From positions 58,638,012 to 58,702,011 of the forward strand of contig CM059971.1 in assembly GCA_030490835.1 (NCBI GenBank): DNA of 64,000 bases, in the 5' to 3' direction. The notes under the pieces are model-generated. The model was not told the DNA's origin. It ran no database searches and worked only from the letters and a program-made list of their open reading frames with translations. The position numbers were made by a program, and so were the translations under genes. The stretch is from Annona cherimola. Lineage: Eukaryota; Streptophyta; Magnoliopsida; Magnoliales; Annonaceae. This document shows positions 10,808 to 25,800 of the stretch, one piece after another; position 1 is the stretch's first letter; each line of letters begins with the position of its first letter.

Positions 10808-13800
10808 TATATATATTTTCCCTAGGGAGCTGATAGTATGTCTCCTTCTGACGTATACGATAAACCATTTTAGCATTAGAAACAAGGAAATTCATTTCAA
10901 AATCCATCATTTCTTCAAGGAAGGGTTATACTCTAGCTCTTTTGCTAAAACTTAAGTTTATGAAATTTGAAGATTTGCTGATGCATCAAACTTGATTTCT
11001 TAACATCAAAAAGGAAAAAAAAAAAAAACTTTGATTTCTTAGGGAATAAACTTTGTATCTGGTTTTGATATTTGAGAGTAGTTCATGATTCAAATTGGAA
11101 AATCTTTCTTAGTACTCTAACATTTAATGTTGTCTTTATAAGTTGTCTCTTTGTCTTGGTTAATTCATTGGCAAATTTGTTAAATCTTGCCTCAGTTGAT
11201 TGAACCGTCGCTTTGTTCAGGAGATGTATATGCAGGTTGGGCTGCAATTTCATGAAGAATTGCAACGCTATCATCTTCCTACCTCTCTGGTAATTGCTAA
11301 CTTTTCCCTTTGTATTCCAATTGGATCATATGGATCAGCATTGTGCCTCAGATTATAGAGGAATTTGTTGGTGGTCAAGTGTACGCTTCATCCATGGTTC
11401 GGAATATCGGCTAATACAGATTCAGTTCGATCATATTGGATTGCCGTTGGCCATCATTGATGCACGGTTTGTGGGTGTTGTGGGTTAGGGTTTGGAAAAG
11501 TGTGAGTATCGGCAGATAAAGAGTGGCATCAGTCAATACGTTCTGGGTGTATTGGCAGGCATATCGGCTGCAAGAACAGAAGCTTATCAGCCTCTTTTTT
11601 TTCCCCATAAAAAATGCAAAATTTTCTTCTCAAACTCTCCTTCCATCATCTTCGAATTCATTTTAATGCCTAATCTACTGGAAACACAGTTGCGAGATTG
11701 GATTTCTGAGGTGCATTATTGATTTTCCAAAATCAAAGTCATGTTTCTAATAATTAAAAAAATGCATTAAAGCCACAAAAGTATGTTTTTTTGTTTTTGT
11801 GGAGATTTGATGTTTACAGTTGCTTCTGAGCCAATTTTATTACTTGAAAATTAAATTAAATTTGAATTATTTACGCAAAACGTAAGATTTATTGTGAAGA
11901 AGAAACTTTTGTGGAAAGTTGGAAGCATATATTTTTCACTTCTAAATGCCTTTTAATTTTAGATCTGATTAAGATTTCATCATTTTGTAATGCTTTGTTG
12001 TTAGATCTATCATTCTATTTTTTTTTTTCAAAAAAAAAATTTCTTATTAATTCTGAATTTTAGATAAGGAAAAAAGTTAACTCCGATTTTTTGGGACTCT
12101 TCTTTAAGTTGTTTAGAACAAGTGTCCACTTGGAAAGTGGGAGTGGGAAAAATTTTTAGAAAGTGAGAGAACATGATAGGGGTAATTGATTAGGAGTAAA
12201 GAGAATAGTTAAAATGAATAGGGCAGTTGTATGAAAAGATATGAAAAAAGGATTGAAACATGGGGGTAATAATAATAAAAGTAGAATAGTTAGGTAGTTA
12301 AGATGTGTGCAGGAATGAGTAGGAATTTTTTGAAAACTTTTACAAGTTGCCAAACGCACTTCAAGTTTGTTTATGTTTCTAATGCACTTTAATTTTGTTT
12401 ATGTTTCTATGCTTTTAATGTAAATTTCATGATATTTATTTATTTTTAAATGAAATTTCTGATTTTATAGAAGTAGAAAATAAATATCTTTTAGTTCTTT
12501 TACATTGCTTGCTACACCATAATGCATACATAGTTCCATAGTTTATGTCAGAATCATTTAGAGTTATAGACTGATACACCATCATTCTTTTGGGAAAAAT
12601 GCAATGTAACTGTGTATTCTTTCATTCCCCAATTTTCTCAGTTTTAAAAATATTTTTCATAATTTTTTGCCTCAAAAAAATTCCATCTGATATGGCCTAT
12701 CGCAATCTGATAATGATTTGATACGACTGTATTGTATCATTTTTTGGAAGGGTTTGATACACTCTGGATACTGACATTCTGAACCATAGATTAATCTTCT
12801 AAGGTTGGCTTCATGATCATGAATTTTTGGCAGCAGTTTATCATGGGAAAGTAAATTTTGGCTGTGTCCTTTCCCCTTGGAACTTCTTCCTTTTTTGCAT
12901 CTTCTGCTAAATAGGCTGTCTACTATTTTATATACAGGCAAAAGAAATAAGTTCAAGGCTAGATCATATTGAGCCAAAAAGTATCTCTGTGGATGGAATG
13001 GGTGGTCATTTGGCTCCAATTGAAACGAAGCCTAATAACCATCCTGCATATAACCCAAAGAGAAGCAGTCCGAAGGCTAAGAGTACTCCCCGTGAGTCAT
13101 CTCTCTTTGGAGGTTAGTGTTGTTAGCATTTCGGCCAGAAACTGGTGAATTTCATGTTTTGTCATTTCTCATCGACTTGATCACTTGTAAGACCAGTTGA
13201 GAGCTGGTGGAGAAGAAGACACCGACCTTGGTTACTGCTAAATGTTGCAAGGCTTTTTGTTATTTGGTTCACCACCATCATCATAATTGTGACCTTTTTC
13301 CCATTTTATGGGTTGACTTTAATGTCCTTTTGTTACCATTGAACAGAAACCCAGTTAATATCTATTCCTGTTTATCCTATCTTGCATTCATTGGCGTCTG
13401 GCTACCAACTTATGAGCTTGGTGGTTTTGCAGTTGTGTTACCTCTGACTCTATATCACCCCAATGATTCTTGTCATTTGAATTTAGTAATCTCTAGACTC
13501 TAGAATGATACATACTACTCTAGAGTGGTACGTACTAAAAATTTAATGTGTTCATTGAAAAGGAAGAATGATAACTTGTGCGTACCTTTCTTTTCAATAT
13601 GTTGTGATAATGTTGATTAATTGACACTTTTAAAGGACTGATGAAATCTTGATTTCTGTTCATTTGGGATTTGCCAATGGTTGAATGTTTTATCTCTGTC
13701 ATGTGGGTATCTTGAACTTGAGTTTCATTTGTTTCTATGAGATACAGGGGAAAGCGATATTACAGAAAAACCAGTTGACCCTATTAAAGTGTATTCTGAC

Positions 13801-16800
13801 AAGGAATTGGTTAGAGAGATTGAGAAGGTGGCAGCTACCCTTGTCCCAGAGAAGGACTGGTCAGTAAGGATATCTGCCATGCAGAGGGTTGAAAGCCTTG
13901 TTTTTGGAGGTTCGCATCAGTGTTACATTATTTGCTTCCCATACTCTTCTAGATCACTTTCTGTCTTTTTTATTATTATTTTTCATGTTTACCCGGATCA
14001 AAATGGTGAAAGAAGAAATGACCTATTTTCCATTTGAACCAGCAAAAGAATGAACTAATGAGAAAAGCTGAGCAAATATTTTAAGAAAATTAAGCTCTGT
14101 TACTTGGAATTGATACATTGTTTAAATATTCTTCTTATGCTTTTACTTGTGTGAATGAAAATATATAAGCCATTCAAGCCCATAAGGTGAAGAGGTTTCT
14201 ATCTCATGGATGCTGCTCCATGACTTGAATTATTAAACAATTTAGCCATGTGTGGGGTATGTTTGGTAAACAAGGAAATTTTTTTTTTTTTTTTTTACAA
14301 CTTTTCCATACAACTACCTTATTTTATAATCACTTCTTCACATCTTTCCATAAAACTATTCGATTTATTTTAACTTTATTCACTTTACTCATTATATCAC
14401 ATTGTTATTTTGTAATGGAGATGATGTTGACATGTGTCTACTTTGTATATCACCCTATCTATCTGCTTCTTTATTTGTCTTACATCACCCTATCCATCTC
14501 AAAAACTTTCACCAACTTTTTTTCTACATTGCTTTTTTCCAACTTACCAAACACACTCATAGTGTTGAGACGACGGTTTAGAGGCTGTAAGAGAAGGGAA
14601 ATAAGAGGGGCATGTGCTTGTACGACCCACTTGGAGGTTTCAAATGAGGTTTACTCATATTGTTACTGTTTGTATTTTTACATATCCACATTTTCTGTCT
14701 AACACCTTTAGAAAATTCAGAGATGTATTTCTTTATTTTTCTTGACCATCATTGTGGTACTCTTAAAGCATCCTTCCAGACACTCATGTGCTTGTTTCTG
14801 CCAGACAAGGGAGATGTCCAATCTGATTTCTTTCTGTATTCATCATTATCATCATCATCATCACAAACTGTTTCCCTTTATGTAGGGTCAGCTGCATGGA
14901 TCCCGTTGCGTCATTTTTTTGCAATCATAAACTACGTTTTCATAGTTTTTAATGTTTTCCTATCTTGTTTAATAAATTCATTCCATGTTTTAGGGGTCTC
15001 CTCCCATTCTGTTACTGTCTTCAATTTGAATCAACTCAACTTTCTAACTGTTGCCATTTTAGACCTCTGTTTAAAATGCCAAAACCACCTTAGTCTATTT
15101 TCACTCATTTTATTGGCATCACCTTTAGATGGTTTTGGATTAATTTATTTCTAATTTTTTTTTTCTTGTTTCACCACTCATCTATCTTAACATTTTTATT
15201 TCTGCTACATTCGTTCTATGTATATGTTGTTCTTTACATTCTTCCCTATATAACATAGTTGGTTCACTTGTTTTTATATAATTTTCCTTTTAATTTAATT
15301 AAAGCTTAACGATCACATAAAATTGCTGAAGCACTTCACCATTTCTTTCATCTTGCTTGCATTCTATTTATAATGTCTTCCTCGATTTTTCCATTTTATT
15401 GAGCTATTGATTCCAAAACACTGAAAGTGATTAATTCTTGGCACTACTTGGTTTAAAATCTTAATTAATTAATTAATCAATTTGGTGCTTGCTATTGTTA
15501 AATTTGCATTTTTTTTATTTAATTTTTGTTTGACTAATTCTAAAACTAGTATATTCTAGCACATTCTTTAACTTATTTAATTTCAAGTTTACTCATTTTG
15601 TTTCGTCAATTAGGACTTTATCATCTACAAATAACATGCATTTAGGGAATTTTTCTTGTAAATGTCTAGTAAGTTTATTTATAATTGAAGTGAAAAGGTA
15701 AGGACTTATGGCTGAGCCTTGATGTAAACCTATTGCAATTGGGAAATTACTCGTGTTTCCACTCTTGGTTCTCAAATTTGTTATAGTCTGCTCACCAAGT
15801 CTGGTCTGCTGTTGCATCTCTCTATTACCATCTTCCAGTAAGAATCCCAAAGCTTTCTCCTTCAGGTTCAGCCTAGAAATCCTATATCTTGTTATGAAAA
15901 ATCCATTCCCCTACTCCAACAAACTACCCAGATCAGGCGAAAAACTTAATGGGTCAAGTCCCGAAAATTGATTTGGTCAGCGTATCCGTTGCCTGCTGCT
16001 GATGGGTCGCAGATGGGATGCCGGAGAAGATCGATTTGGTCGCTGGATCTGATCATGGAAGTTGCAGATGATAGGTCAGAACAGGGCATGGCCGTTTGCT
16101 CTTTGGAGAAGAATATGGAGCACCATTTGATGCTGCTGTGGTGGTGCAAGCATGCAATCATGTTCGTGCAGATGGGTAACTTGGGGATCTAGAAAAATAC
16201 TAAAAGAAAAAAAATCAAAAGGTCAACTGTAGCTGATGGAGGTTAACTGCTTGGGTAGGTGAGGGATTTTGGTGAAAATCTATGGGTATGAGAGGAGTTT
16301 TTGAAAAATTCATGGGTATATAAGGAATTAGCATCAAAATTCATGGGTATATTTGGGAATACCCATATATCTATTGATAATTCTTTTTTCTTCCAGCACC
16401 TTCCATGTTAATTTTCTTGGAACCCTATCATATGCTTTTTCTAAATTAATAAAAATCATATGTAGGTTTTTTCTCCTTATCTATGCTGCTCAAATAATTG
16501 TCTAAGTAAGAAGAAGACTTCAGTTGTTGATCTTCTTGGCATAAAACCAAATTTGTTGAGACATTTACTTCTCATCTTAGCCTTTGTTCACTCTTTCCCA
16601 CCGCTATATTCACTAAAATAATTTAGTTCTTTGATTAAGAAAAAGAATGAGAAAAAAAGTAGGCCACACACTTTTTGTGGGCCTTATTGTGCAGTTCATT
16701 GTACACCACTATTTCTTTGATTTACTAAGAATTACTTCTAGTGCCAACTTTATTTACTCATAATTATGTAGCCTGAACAAACATTCACAATTGTAAATGA

Positions 16801-19800
16801 TATATATTGCAGGTATGATGTGCCACAGAAACTAGCTTGGGGAAGATTTTCCTGAATGGCTTCCATTATATAGTGTGGATATATTGATTGAAGAATCAAA
16901 CAATTAAACGTTCAATCATTGCTTCGTTTCTTCTCTTGTAGCTTCGGAGAAGAGCCCTTGCATGATATTTGGTCCACATGGATAATTCTTTTGGGCTATT
17001 TGATGGGTAGTAACATTAATACTTCTTACATAAAGCCTGAAACTGTTGATATTTTCACTTAAGATAGGCATTGCCTCATCAATATCTTTGTGTTCCAATT
17101 AAAGAATAGTGAAGACATTGTCCGTTTTTTTTTTAAATAGAATTTTTGCTGTTTGTATAACAAAATGGCACAACAATTGTTTTTAATTTGCAGTTTCCGA
17201 GACCGATGCAGTACACTTTATGCACTTTTACAACTTAAAACCTGGCATGGCTCATTTTTTAACCTGTGCTGTTACTTTAATGTTATGGATCATTAGCTGA
17301 ATGGTAGTTGACTTTTTGATGTGGGATTGTTTGAAGAAATAATATCTGTGAAAAATTTTGTTTTCTCCTCATTGGAAGTTATCCCTTTCTCAATGGTTCC
17401 ATCTATCAACTTTTATTTTACTTTTAGGTGCTGTGGATTATCCATCTTTCCTCACTCTCCTGAAGCAACTTGTCCCCCCTCTATGCACTCAGCTTTCTGA
17501 CAGACGGTCTAGCATTGTCAAGCAGGTTTGATATTGCCTCTTGACATAAAATTTTTTCAAGGGGTTAATTCCAAATATGACCACAAGTTTTACCCCTATT
17601 TCTAGATATGATCATGCATTTATAAAAATGACAAACATGACACACTTACACCATGTTTCGAATGTTGTCAGTTTTACCCATTTGTTTTTACCAAAATAAC
17701 CTTCACTAAAACATGATGTATATGATTAACAAAATACGAAGCTATCATGACAAACAGTAAAAGCCATTCTTTTCATACGAAAAAGGGAGGTGGATTTCGG
17801 TCTTAGCCAAGAGTATTTTGGTAAACACCCAAGGGTGAAACTGATGTTGTTGTCATATTTGGAAATTCAGGGTGCAATGTAGGGTACGTTCGGTAATGTC
17901 GGTAAAGTGGGAAAGTGAGAAAGGGAATATTTTTGAAAAATGAGAGTGATGTAATATGATAGGGATAAAGTGAGAATAAATAGGATGGTTGCATGAAAAA
18001 ACGATTGGAATAGAGGGATAAAAATAGAAAAAGAAGTATAGTGATGTAGCTAAGATATGAAATTATTTTTTAGAAAATGTGTGAAGCCATTTTCCCACCA
18101 AAGCACATTATTGAAGGGAGCTGCAGTGTAAATGTGTGGTCATATTTGCCATTTTTATAAATGTATGGTTATTTCTGAAAATGGCAGTAAAACTTGTGGC
18201 CATATTTGGAATTAACCTTTTTTAAATATAAAAAATTGCCCACTGAAGCTTTTCAGTAAATTCAGTTTTCTGAAGTGGGACTATATTGTAAATGAATGAC
18301 TGTGATTTCAGTTTCATCTGCCAATTGTGCATCAATTTCTGTTTCTCAGATTTTTTTTTTCATATTTTTTTCCTTATGATTAACTATAATTTAATATTTA
18401 AAATCAGATCTTATAATACTAAACACGTAAGTTTGATATAAATAAGTGTTTTTGATATAAATATGTGTTTAATTTAAATAAATATTTAAAAAACAGAAAA
18501 ATTCAAAATTAACTTGAATTGTCACACTAGATTATTGATTCAAGTTACACAATTGAGGTATGTTTTTGTTAACTTATCTAAATTAATTTGTTATACTATC
18601 CGTGTTTAATAATGTTTTTTGTTAATAGTGTTCTACTTTTACTAATTAGTAAAAGGTTGAAGTAGTCACCTTTAAATTTAACATAGATGTGACTTTATAG
18701 TTAACAGATGTACAAATTCTTAAAACTATCACACTTAACCTGCATTTTTTACCTGACTCACTGCCCTGATATTAGTCCAAGACCAACCTGAAGTTTATTT
18801 CAAGACTTACAGAAAAAGGGTGAGGATCTGGTCAACTTTCTCCCAACCTGGTGTAAAAGATAGGGTTAGACAAAATGTTTGACTTGCCATGATATGACAC
18901 TAGATTCCAAACAACTTCTTGACCCATCTCGTGAGTAAATGGCTTTTTGCAGGACATACAAGTTCTCGAAAGAATGCCTTGTAGCCCCTCGCTTGAAAGC
19001 TGAAAATAGGCAATTACATGTTATAGGAGGATTATGAAGATGGTAAAGAGGAAGGAGTAAAGATCACCACACGCACAGGAGCTGCTTGAGATGCAAGTCT
19101 GCTAGTATGAAGACTAACTTCTGCAGTTGTGATTGTGCTTCCCCCATAGAACCCTGGGAATTGGGGGATTTCAAGTAACTAGATAACAAAAGCCAATTAA
19201 ACTATCTCAAATGGCGTAATAAATATACAAAATATTACTGATTTCTAATCAGTGCTTGACTGTCTTTAAAAAATGTCTATTCGATTATCTAAATCTCTGA
19301 TTTTTGCTGTTGTCATTTAATTTTTGTTTCTTTGCTGCCATAGAATCATATTAATTTGTTTGGAATTTATGCTTGTTATATGATTGGTTTGAATTGTGTT
19401 TTTACTCTTGTTAATTCTTATTTTAGGATATATTTGGCTTTGGATGGTTGCCTATGTTTTCACTCACTAGTTTTAGGCATTACTATTTGTTTTTGAAAAA
19501 TTTTATATAAGGTGCTCCTTGCTTTAATCAGGCCTGTGCCTTGAAAGTGCGCCTTGCACCTAAGCCCTAGACCCACTTTCGCATTAGTTTGCCTTGAGCA
19601 TTTGACAACTATGATCAGATTAAGAAATCAAAATGTCTCCATTTCTTGGTTATAGACTTCCTAACATTTGTTTGTGGGGTTCTTTTTTAGGCTTGCCATC
19701 TCTTGAACTTGCTTTCAAAGGAACTTTTGGGAGATTTTGAAGCATGTGCTGAGATGTTCATTCCGGTAATTTCACTATTTGTTCCTGGGAATTGTAGTAG

Positions 19801-22800
19801 CTGGTGTTCCTAATATTTCTGTGAATTTCGATTTTTATAAAATTTCAGGTTCTTTTCAAGCTGGTTGTGATAACCGTGCTTGTAATTGCAGAATCTGCAG
19901 ATAATTGCATAAAAACGGTATGTGTCACCAGATAATGCCTCTTTTCATTGTAGATTATATTTTATAGGCTTCTTTCTAAAATGTTTTGTGGGAATTTCAG
20001 ATGTTACGGAATTGCAAAGTTTCTCGTGTTCTTCCCCGAATAGCTGATTGTGCAAGGAATGATCGAAATGCCGTGCTCCGTGCAAGGTACATCTACACCA
20101 GTTGTGGTGCAGGCATATGCTTATCAGTTACCAAGCTTATGAGTTATGAGATCATTTTGCAGATTTCATGACAGTGGTCCTACCACGATTTTCTTATTGG
20201 CTTGCATGCTCTTTGATAGTGCTATTACGGCCTTCACTTTGTGTTTGATGTTGTACTCAAACAGTATCCTTCTATTGTTGAATTCATAATATGAAAAGAA
20301 TATGTTCAGTTTCTGTCATTTCTCATTATATGTCAAAGTCAATTTCTTCATGGCTTTTGACCAATTGGTGATGCAAGTCAAGGCCGTGTTGGTTATGGCA
20401 GTGCAGGACATGGATAGTTCAACATCTTAGCAGAATGTGGAGTCCCATGGCATGTTGGACAGTAGAGATTCTGTTGCCAATCTGTTAGTAGTCATCTTTC
20501 TCTTCGTAATCAAGTTTAAAGTTGATGTTTGATGCTTATTGCAGGTGTTGTGAGTATGCACTTTTGATCCTGGAGTACTGGGCTGATGCGCCTGAGCTTC
20601 AGCGTTCAGCTGATCTCTATGAAGACCTCATCAAATGTTGTGTTGCAGATGCAATGAGTGAGGTATGACTTCTTCTCTCCTACTGAGAGCTTGGCATATG
20701 GAACGAAGTGCGTTGGCTTAGTCCTAGGGGTTTGTAATTTTGCAGTTGTTTTTATTTTCTTAACCAACAGCTCAGTTTCTTTCCAAATTGCTCTCTGGCA
20801 GTGTGGCAAACATTGAGGTTTAACACTTGCAATTGTTGATGACTTCATCATGGATGAAAACTACATGCTATGTTGGTAATTTGGCCAATGTAAATTGTGT
20901 TAGTGAAGTTATGCTTAGATAGGAAATGGGAGGTATACGGTGGCATTCCCTAGATCAATGAAAAAGGGTAAAAGCTTTGGAAGGATGAGGAAAAGTCTCT
21001 CGAAGGGGAGAAAAGGTAAGAAGGGAGAATATTAGGGGTATGTTTGTTTATAAAGAAAACTTTTTCAAATTAAAACACTCTACATTTATCCTATTTTTTA
21101 ATTATTTCTTCACTTTTTCCTATAAACTACTCTACTTTTTAGTCATTTTTACACAACTACCCATACAACTAACCTATCTATTTTAACTTTATTCTCTTTG
21201 ATCCTCAATGTTAACCCTGTTATATCACATCATTTTCTCCTATTTCAAAAACTTTTATACAAAAACTTTCATTCGAAGTTTTACCACTTCCTCTGCACAC
21301 CCTAGATGAATTAAGACTAGAAGCCAGAAAAGAAAAGATACTCAAGTTCTCAATTCAATAATTCATGCATGAATTGTCATCCCTAATACAAAGTAACCAT
21401 GTTCATAAAATAAAAGAAAACCCTAATGTAATCCCCATTTGAATGGGATATGAAATAGATAAATTCCTAAATTAATGTATGTAATAATGCAATCCTAATT
21501 TCTATGGGATATAAACCGATAGAAACCTTAGAATAAAACATCAAGTGAACAAAATGAATCAGAAAACATATGCAGTATCGCATAATTTCTCTGAAAAAAG
21601 TTTGGCCCAATTTGGGCATTAGTCTTAAGATATAAAGGGGAGGTTTCAATTGCAATAAAAAAAGCTTCCTCTAAAAAAGAAGATTTTGGAATCCAAACCA
21701 CGTAATGAAAGAATGAATGTAAAGTTACCAGAAACAGTTGTACAATATGAACAATGTTTATAGTTGTTCCAGTTACTGCTACTGCTTGACACCTCCACTT
21801 TTCCAAAGTTTACAAGTTCAACTTTGAATTCTTGGGCTAACAAGCAGGATACAATGAAATTCACAACTGCCTTTTGAATTCCAGTTGCTGGGGCTTAACT
21901 AATAAAAAGTTATAAGAGTGACGAGTACATCTCCACTCAATGAAAAATGGATTCAAACCTCTTGCAATACCCAAAGAATTTGAAAATAGGAAAGTGTACA
22001 ATAAAACAAGCACAATCTCAAATAAGTATGAAATAAGAAAAGAACTGATTTGAGATTGCTTCAAGCTCCTATTTGTGGGAATTTGAAGTTATAGGCACTT
22101 GAGCTTTGAATCTTTTAAGAGAATATATCTAATTTCTATTCTTAAGGTTTAGAAGACTTGAAATCACTTGAATAGCATTTAATTTTTCAAATGTATGTTG
22201 TATAGCCTACCAATGAATTAAGGATTACAGCTATTTAGTTGTAGTTGACAGCACATTTAATGCTCTGACGTTTGAATTTTTCTAGCCGTTACAGTGGGAT
22301 TGGGCACCCACTCGTTGGGGAGACTGGTTGGTTGGTTAGGGACAGTGTGGCTAGTTACCTTGCATTATAAAACAGCTACATTCTGTTTGACCAGGTGCAC
22401 AGACTAGTTATCAGGGCTGAGTCCCCAGTCTGGAACTTGAGATTAAATTTTTTTTTTTTTTTTTGAAATATTATGTATTAAAACTCAAATATTTTATAAA
22501 ACATGACATTTATGGAAATACATTTGCATGTGTAGTAGCATACTCCAGTTGGAATCAAATTCCAAAGAACTTATTCTTGAAAACTCATCATCAAAACAAA
22601 CCAGGTTTTCTGTGGAAATCCTAACACATTGGAGATGCAAGTAACTGGGGCTCTTACTGGATGCTAGTTGCGAGTTGAATTCACATCCTCTGTTATTGAT
22701 GATGGGACTGATACAAAGTCTGCCCTTACGAGCTGAAATTTGAGCTTCAGGGTGGATTGAACCACCTGATTAACATGTTCTTTGTTTTCAGTATCTAAAA

Positions 22801-25800
22801 CCAGGTGTAATTTGAGCTTCAGGGTGCATTCAACCACCTGATTAACATGTAGTTTGCCATTTTATCCAGATGATAGCATAAGGATGTAGTTTGTGCCAAG
22901 TTCAGCTCAGTAACGAGCTTTACAAATACCAATCACACTGAGCTTAAAGCTACATCAGTTTTCAAATTCTAGCACAGGCCCCATACTGGCTTGGGCTCAG
23001 CTTAACCGAACCCAGGGTAGAGATCAGATGAGATTAGGTTTTGTTCAACTTGGTCAAATAGGATTGCCAGGTGAATATGCGATAGAGATCACATATTAGC
23101 AATCCAGTTGTCCATATAAACACAATTCTCTTTAAGCATGTCGAATCAACAATTAATCACCAAGAATTTTCAGTGAGAAAAAAGGTCATTTGCATCCACA
23201 ACAACTCTAAAATAAAATATTTGCATTTATGCCAACTTTTTTTATTTTATTTTTTGCATTTATGCCAACGATTTCTAAAATGTTTTTCCATCTATGTCAA
23301 CTTTGTTAGCCTTCATCTATAACAAAGTTTGAGAAAATGGTTTTTTTGAGAAACTGGTTTTCCCTTTCTTTGATGATCTTTCCTTTAAATAAGAATTATT
23401 GTACAACCTATTTTAGGCAAGAAAATATTTATAGCAATTACACTAATTACTGCTAATCTATTTTAGGTAAGACTATATACACAAATTATGATAAATTAGA
23501 TCTTCAAATCTCAGCCATGATTTCTGTCATAATCTTAGCAATTGACAGCTCACAACACAGCTCACAACCTCTGCCATTGATAAAATCTCAGCCATGATTT
23601 CTGCCATAATCTTAGCAATTGACATCTCACAACACAGCTCACAACCTCTGCCATTGATATCCCCCCTCAAATTGATGCTGGATGATCAGAAAGCATCAAT
23701 TTGGTAACTAGAAAATGATGTCGTTGTCGTGAGAGGGCTTTAGTAAATACATCAGCAGTCTGTTGATCAGTGGTGATGTGAGGTAGAGAAATGACATGGG
23801 CATCATATGCTTCACGAATAGAGTGACAATCCACTTCTATGTGCTTGGTGAGGTCGTGAAACACTGGGTTAGCTGTAATTTGGATAGCACTAGTATTATC
23901 CGCATGAAGCAGAGTAGGTTTCATTTGAGGAAACCCAAGCTCACCCAATAGTCCTTGAAGCCAAACAATCTCAGAGCATGCAGAGGACATAGCACGATAC
24001 TCAGACTCAGTGGAGGATTTCGACACCCGATCTTGCTTCTTGCTTTTCCAAGAGATAAGAGAGTTGCCAAGGAACAAGCACCAGCCAGTAATGGAACGTC
24101 GAGTGTCAGAACAACCAGCCCAGTCAGCATCACCATATGCAACCAAGTGAATAGGAGAATCTACAGGAAAGAAAAGACCGCGAGTAGAAGTGTCTTGCAA
24201 ATAGCGAACGATGCGACGAACAGCAGCCAAGTGAAGGTGCTGAGGGGCTTGCATAAATTGACTAACTTGTTGGACAACAAAAGAAATGTCAGGCCGAGTA
24301 ATAGTTAGATAATTCAAGCTCCCCACTAAACGTCTATATAATGAGGGATCAGACAAAAAATCACCCTCATCATGATGATATTTAACATTCACTTCTAAGG
24401 GAGTATCAACCGATCGACCATCTTGAAGACCAGCCAATGTAATTATCTCCTGAATGTATTTATGCTGATTTAAGAAAAGACCAGCCGCTGTAGAGTTCAC
24501 TTCAAGGCCTAAAAAATAGCGTAGAGGACCTAGGTCCTTCATATGAAAAGAGCTTTGAAGGCGCTGTTGAAGCTGAGAAATCAATTCAGAGTCGGTCCCT
24601 GTAATAATGATATCATCAACATATACTAGGAGCAAAACAATTCCTTTAGGAGTCTTGCAAAGAAACAAAGAGGAATCATATTGACTCTGGACAAAAGCGA
24701 AGCTAATAAGCGTGGATCAAAACTTATCAAACCAAGCACGCGGAGCCTGTTTTAAACCATAGAGTGACTTTTTTAGTTTACAAACATCAGAAGAGGGTGC
24801 AGAAAATAACCTTGGTAGTGGAGTCATATAAATTGCTTCCTTAAGATCCCCATGTAAAAAGGCATTTTTAACATCCATCTGTCGTAATGACCAGCCCTTG
24901 GAAGCAGCAATAGCTAGAACAAGTCCAACCGTCGTCATTTTGGCTACCGTTGCAAATGTCTCATCATAATCAACTCCATACTCTTGTCGATTTCCGAGTG
25001 CTACAAACCTTGCTTTGTATCGGTCAAGTGACCCATTAGATCTCAGCTTAATGGAATATACCCATTTACAACCAATGGGTTTAACACTAGTAGGACAAGG
25101 AACAATATCCCAAGTATGGTTCTCTTGAAGAGCTTGAAGTTCTTCTTGCATAGCTTTCTCCCAACATACATGTTTAGTGGCCTGAGAATAAGAGGTAGGA
25201 ACTGTAATGTCAGCTAAAATAGCAGAAAAACCATACCTATCAGGAGGACGACTGATACGATTAGATCGTCGAAGAGCCACTGAAGTGGGCACTGGATCAG
25301 GGTCGGGAAGGATTTGCAATGATGGGGGCTGTCGTCACTGATAAACAAAATCAGGTTTAAAACACTCAAAGGAGGGAGATATATCATCAAAGCTAGGAAG
25401 AATAACACCATGTGAAGGGAGATCTTGCTGCTGAAAATAGTACTCATGTTCAAAGAAAACCACATTTCTAGAAACACGCAGTCGATTAGTGGCAGCATCA
25501 TAACACAGAAATCCTTTGTGAGTAGTGTTGTATCCCATAAATGCACACCTTATGGATTGAGCTGTAAGCTTGTGACGTTCATGTGAAGGCAAGCGGACAA
25601 AGCAAACACATCCAAAAGTGTGTAGCATATGATAATCAGGCTGCATACCAAAAAGACGAAAGTAAGGAGAATCAAAATTCAATTGTTGAGAAGGTAGCTG
25701 ATTAATTAGATAAACTGCAGTTGACAAAGCTTCCACCCAAAATCTAGGCGAAACTGAGGCCTCTAAGAGTAAAGTGCGAACCATATCCAGCAAGTGACAG

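Larger units (their letters stand above)
6522..11220 (+). other. CLASP intron 3, repeat-filled
   Basis: 4,699 bp holding a plus-strand LINE relic (7075-7640), an Au-like SINE (8176-8342), a minus-strand LINE relic (8356-10500) split by an 867-bp insertion, and a compound microsatellite (10673-10816). No host exon is seen inside. Confidence 0.85.
13910..17427 (+). other. CLASP intron 6
   Basis: 3,518 bp holding a Tourist-like MITE (14254-14558) and a minus-strand LINE relic (14840-16640) with an insertion inside it. The rest (16640-17427) shows nothing recognisable. Confidence 0.8.

Noticed and set aside
10552..10910. Minus-strand frames with repeated MYVC/IY residues.
   Set aside because: They come from the (ATAC)n microsatellite and have no gene features.
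12672..13019. A 115-residue minus-strand frame over CLASP exon 5.
   Set aside because: It is antisense to a supported exon and shows no family motif.
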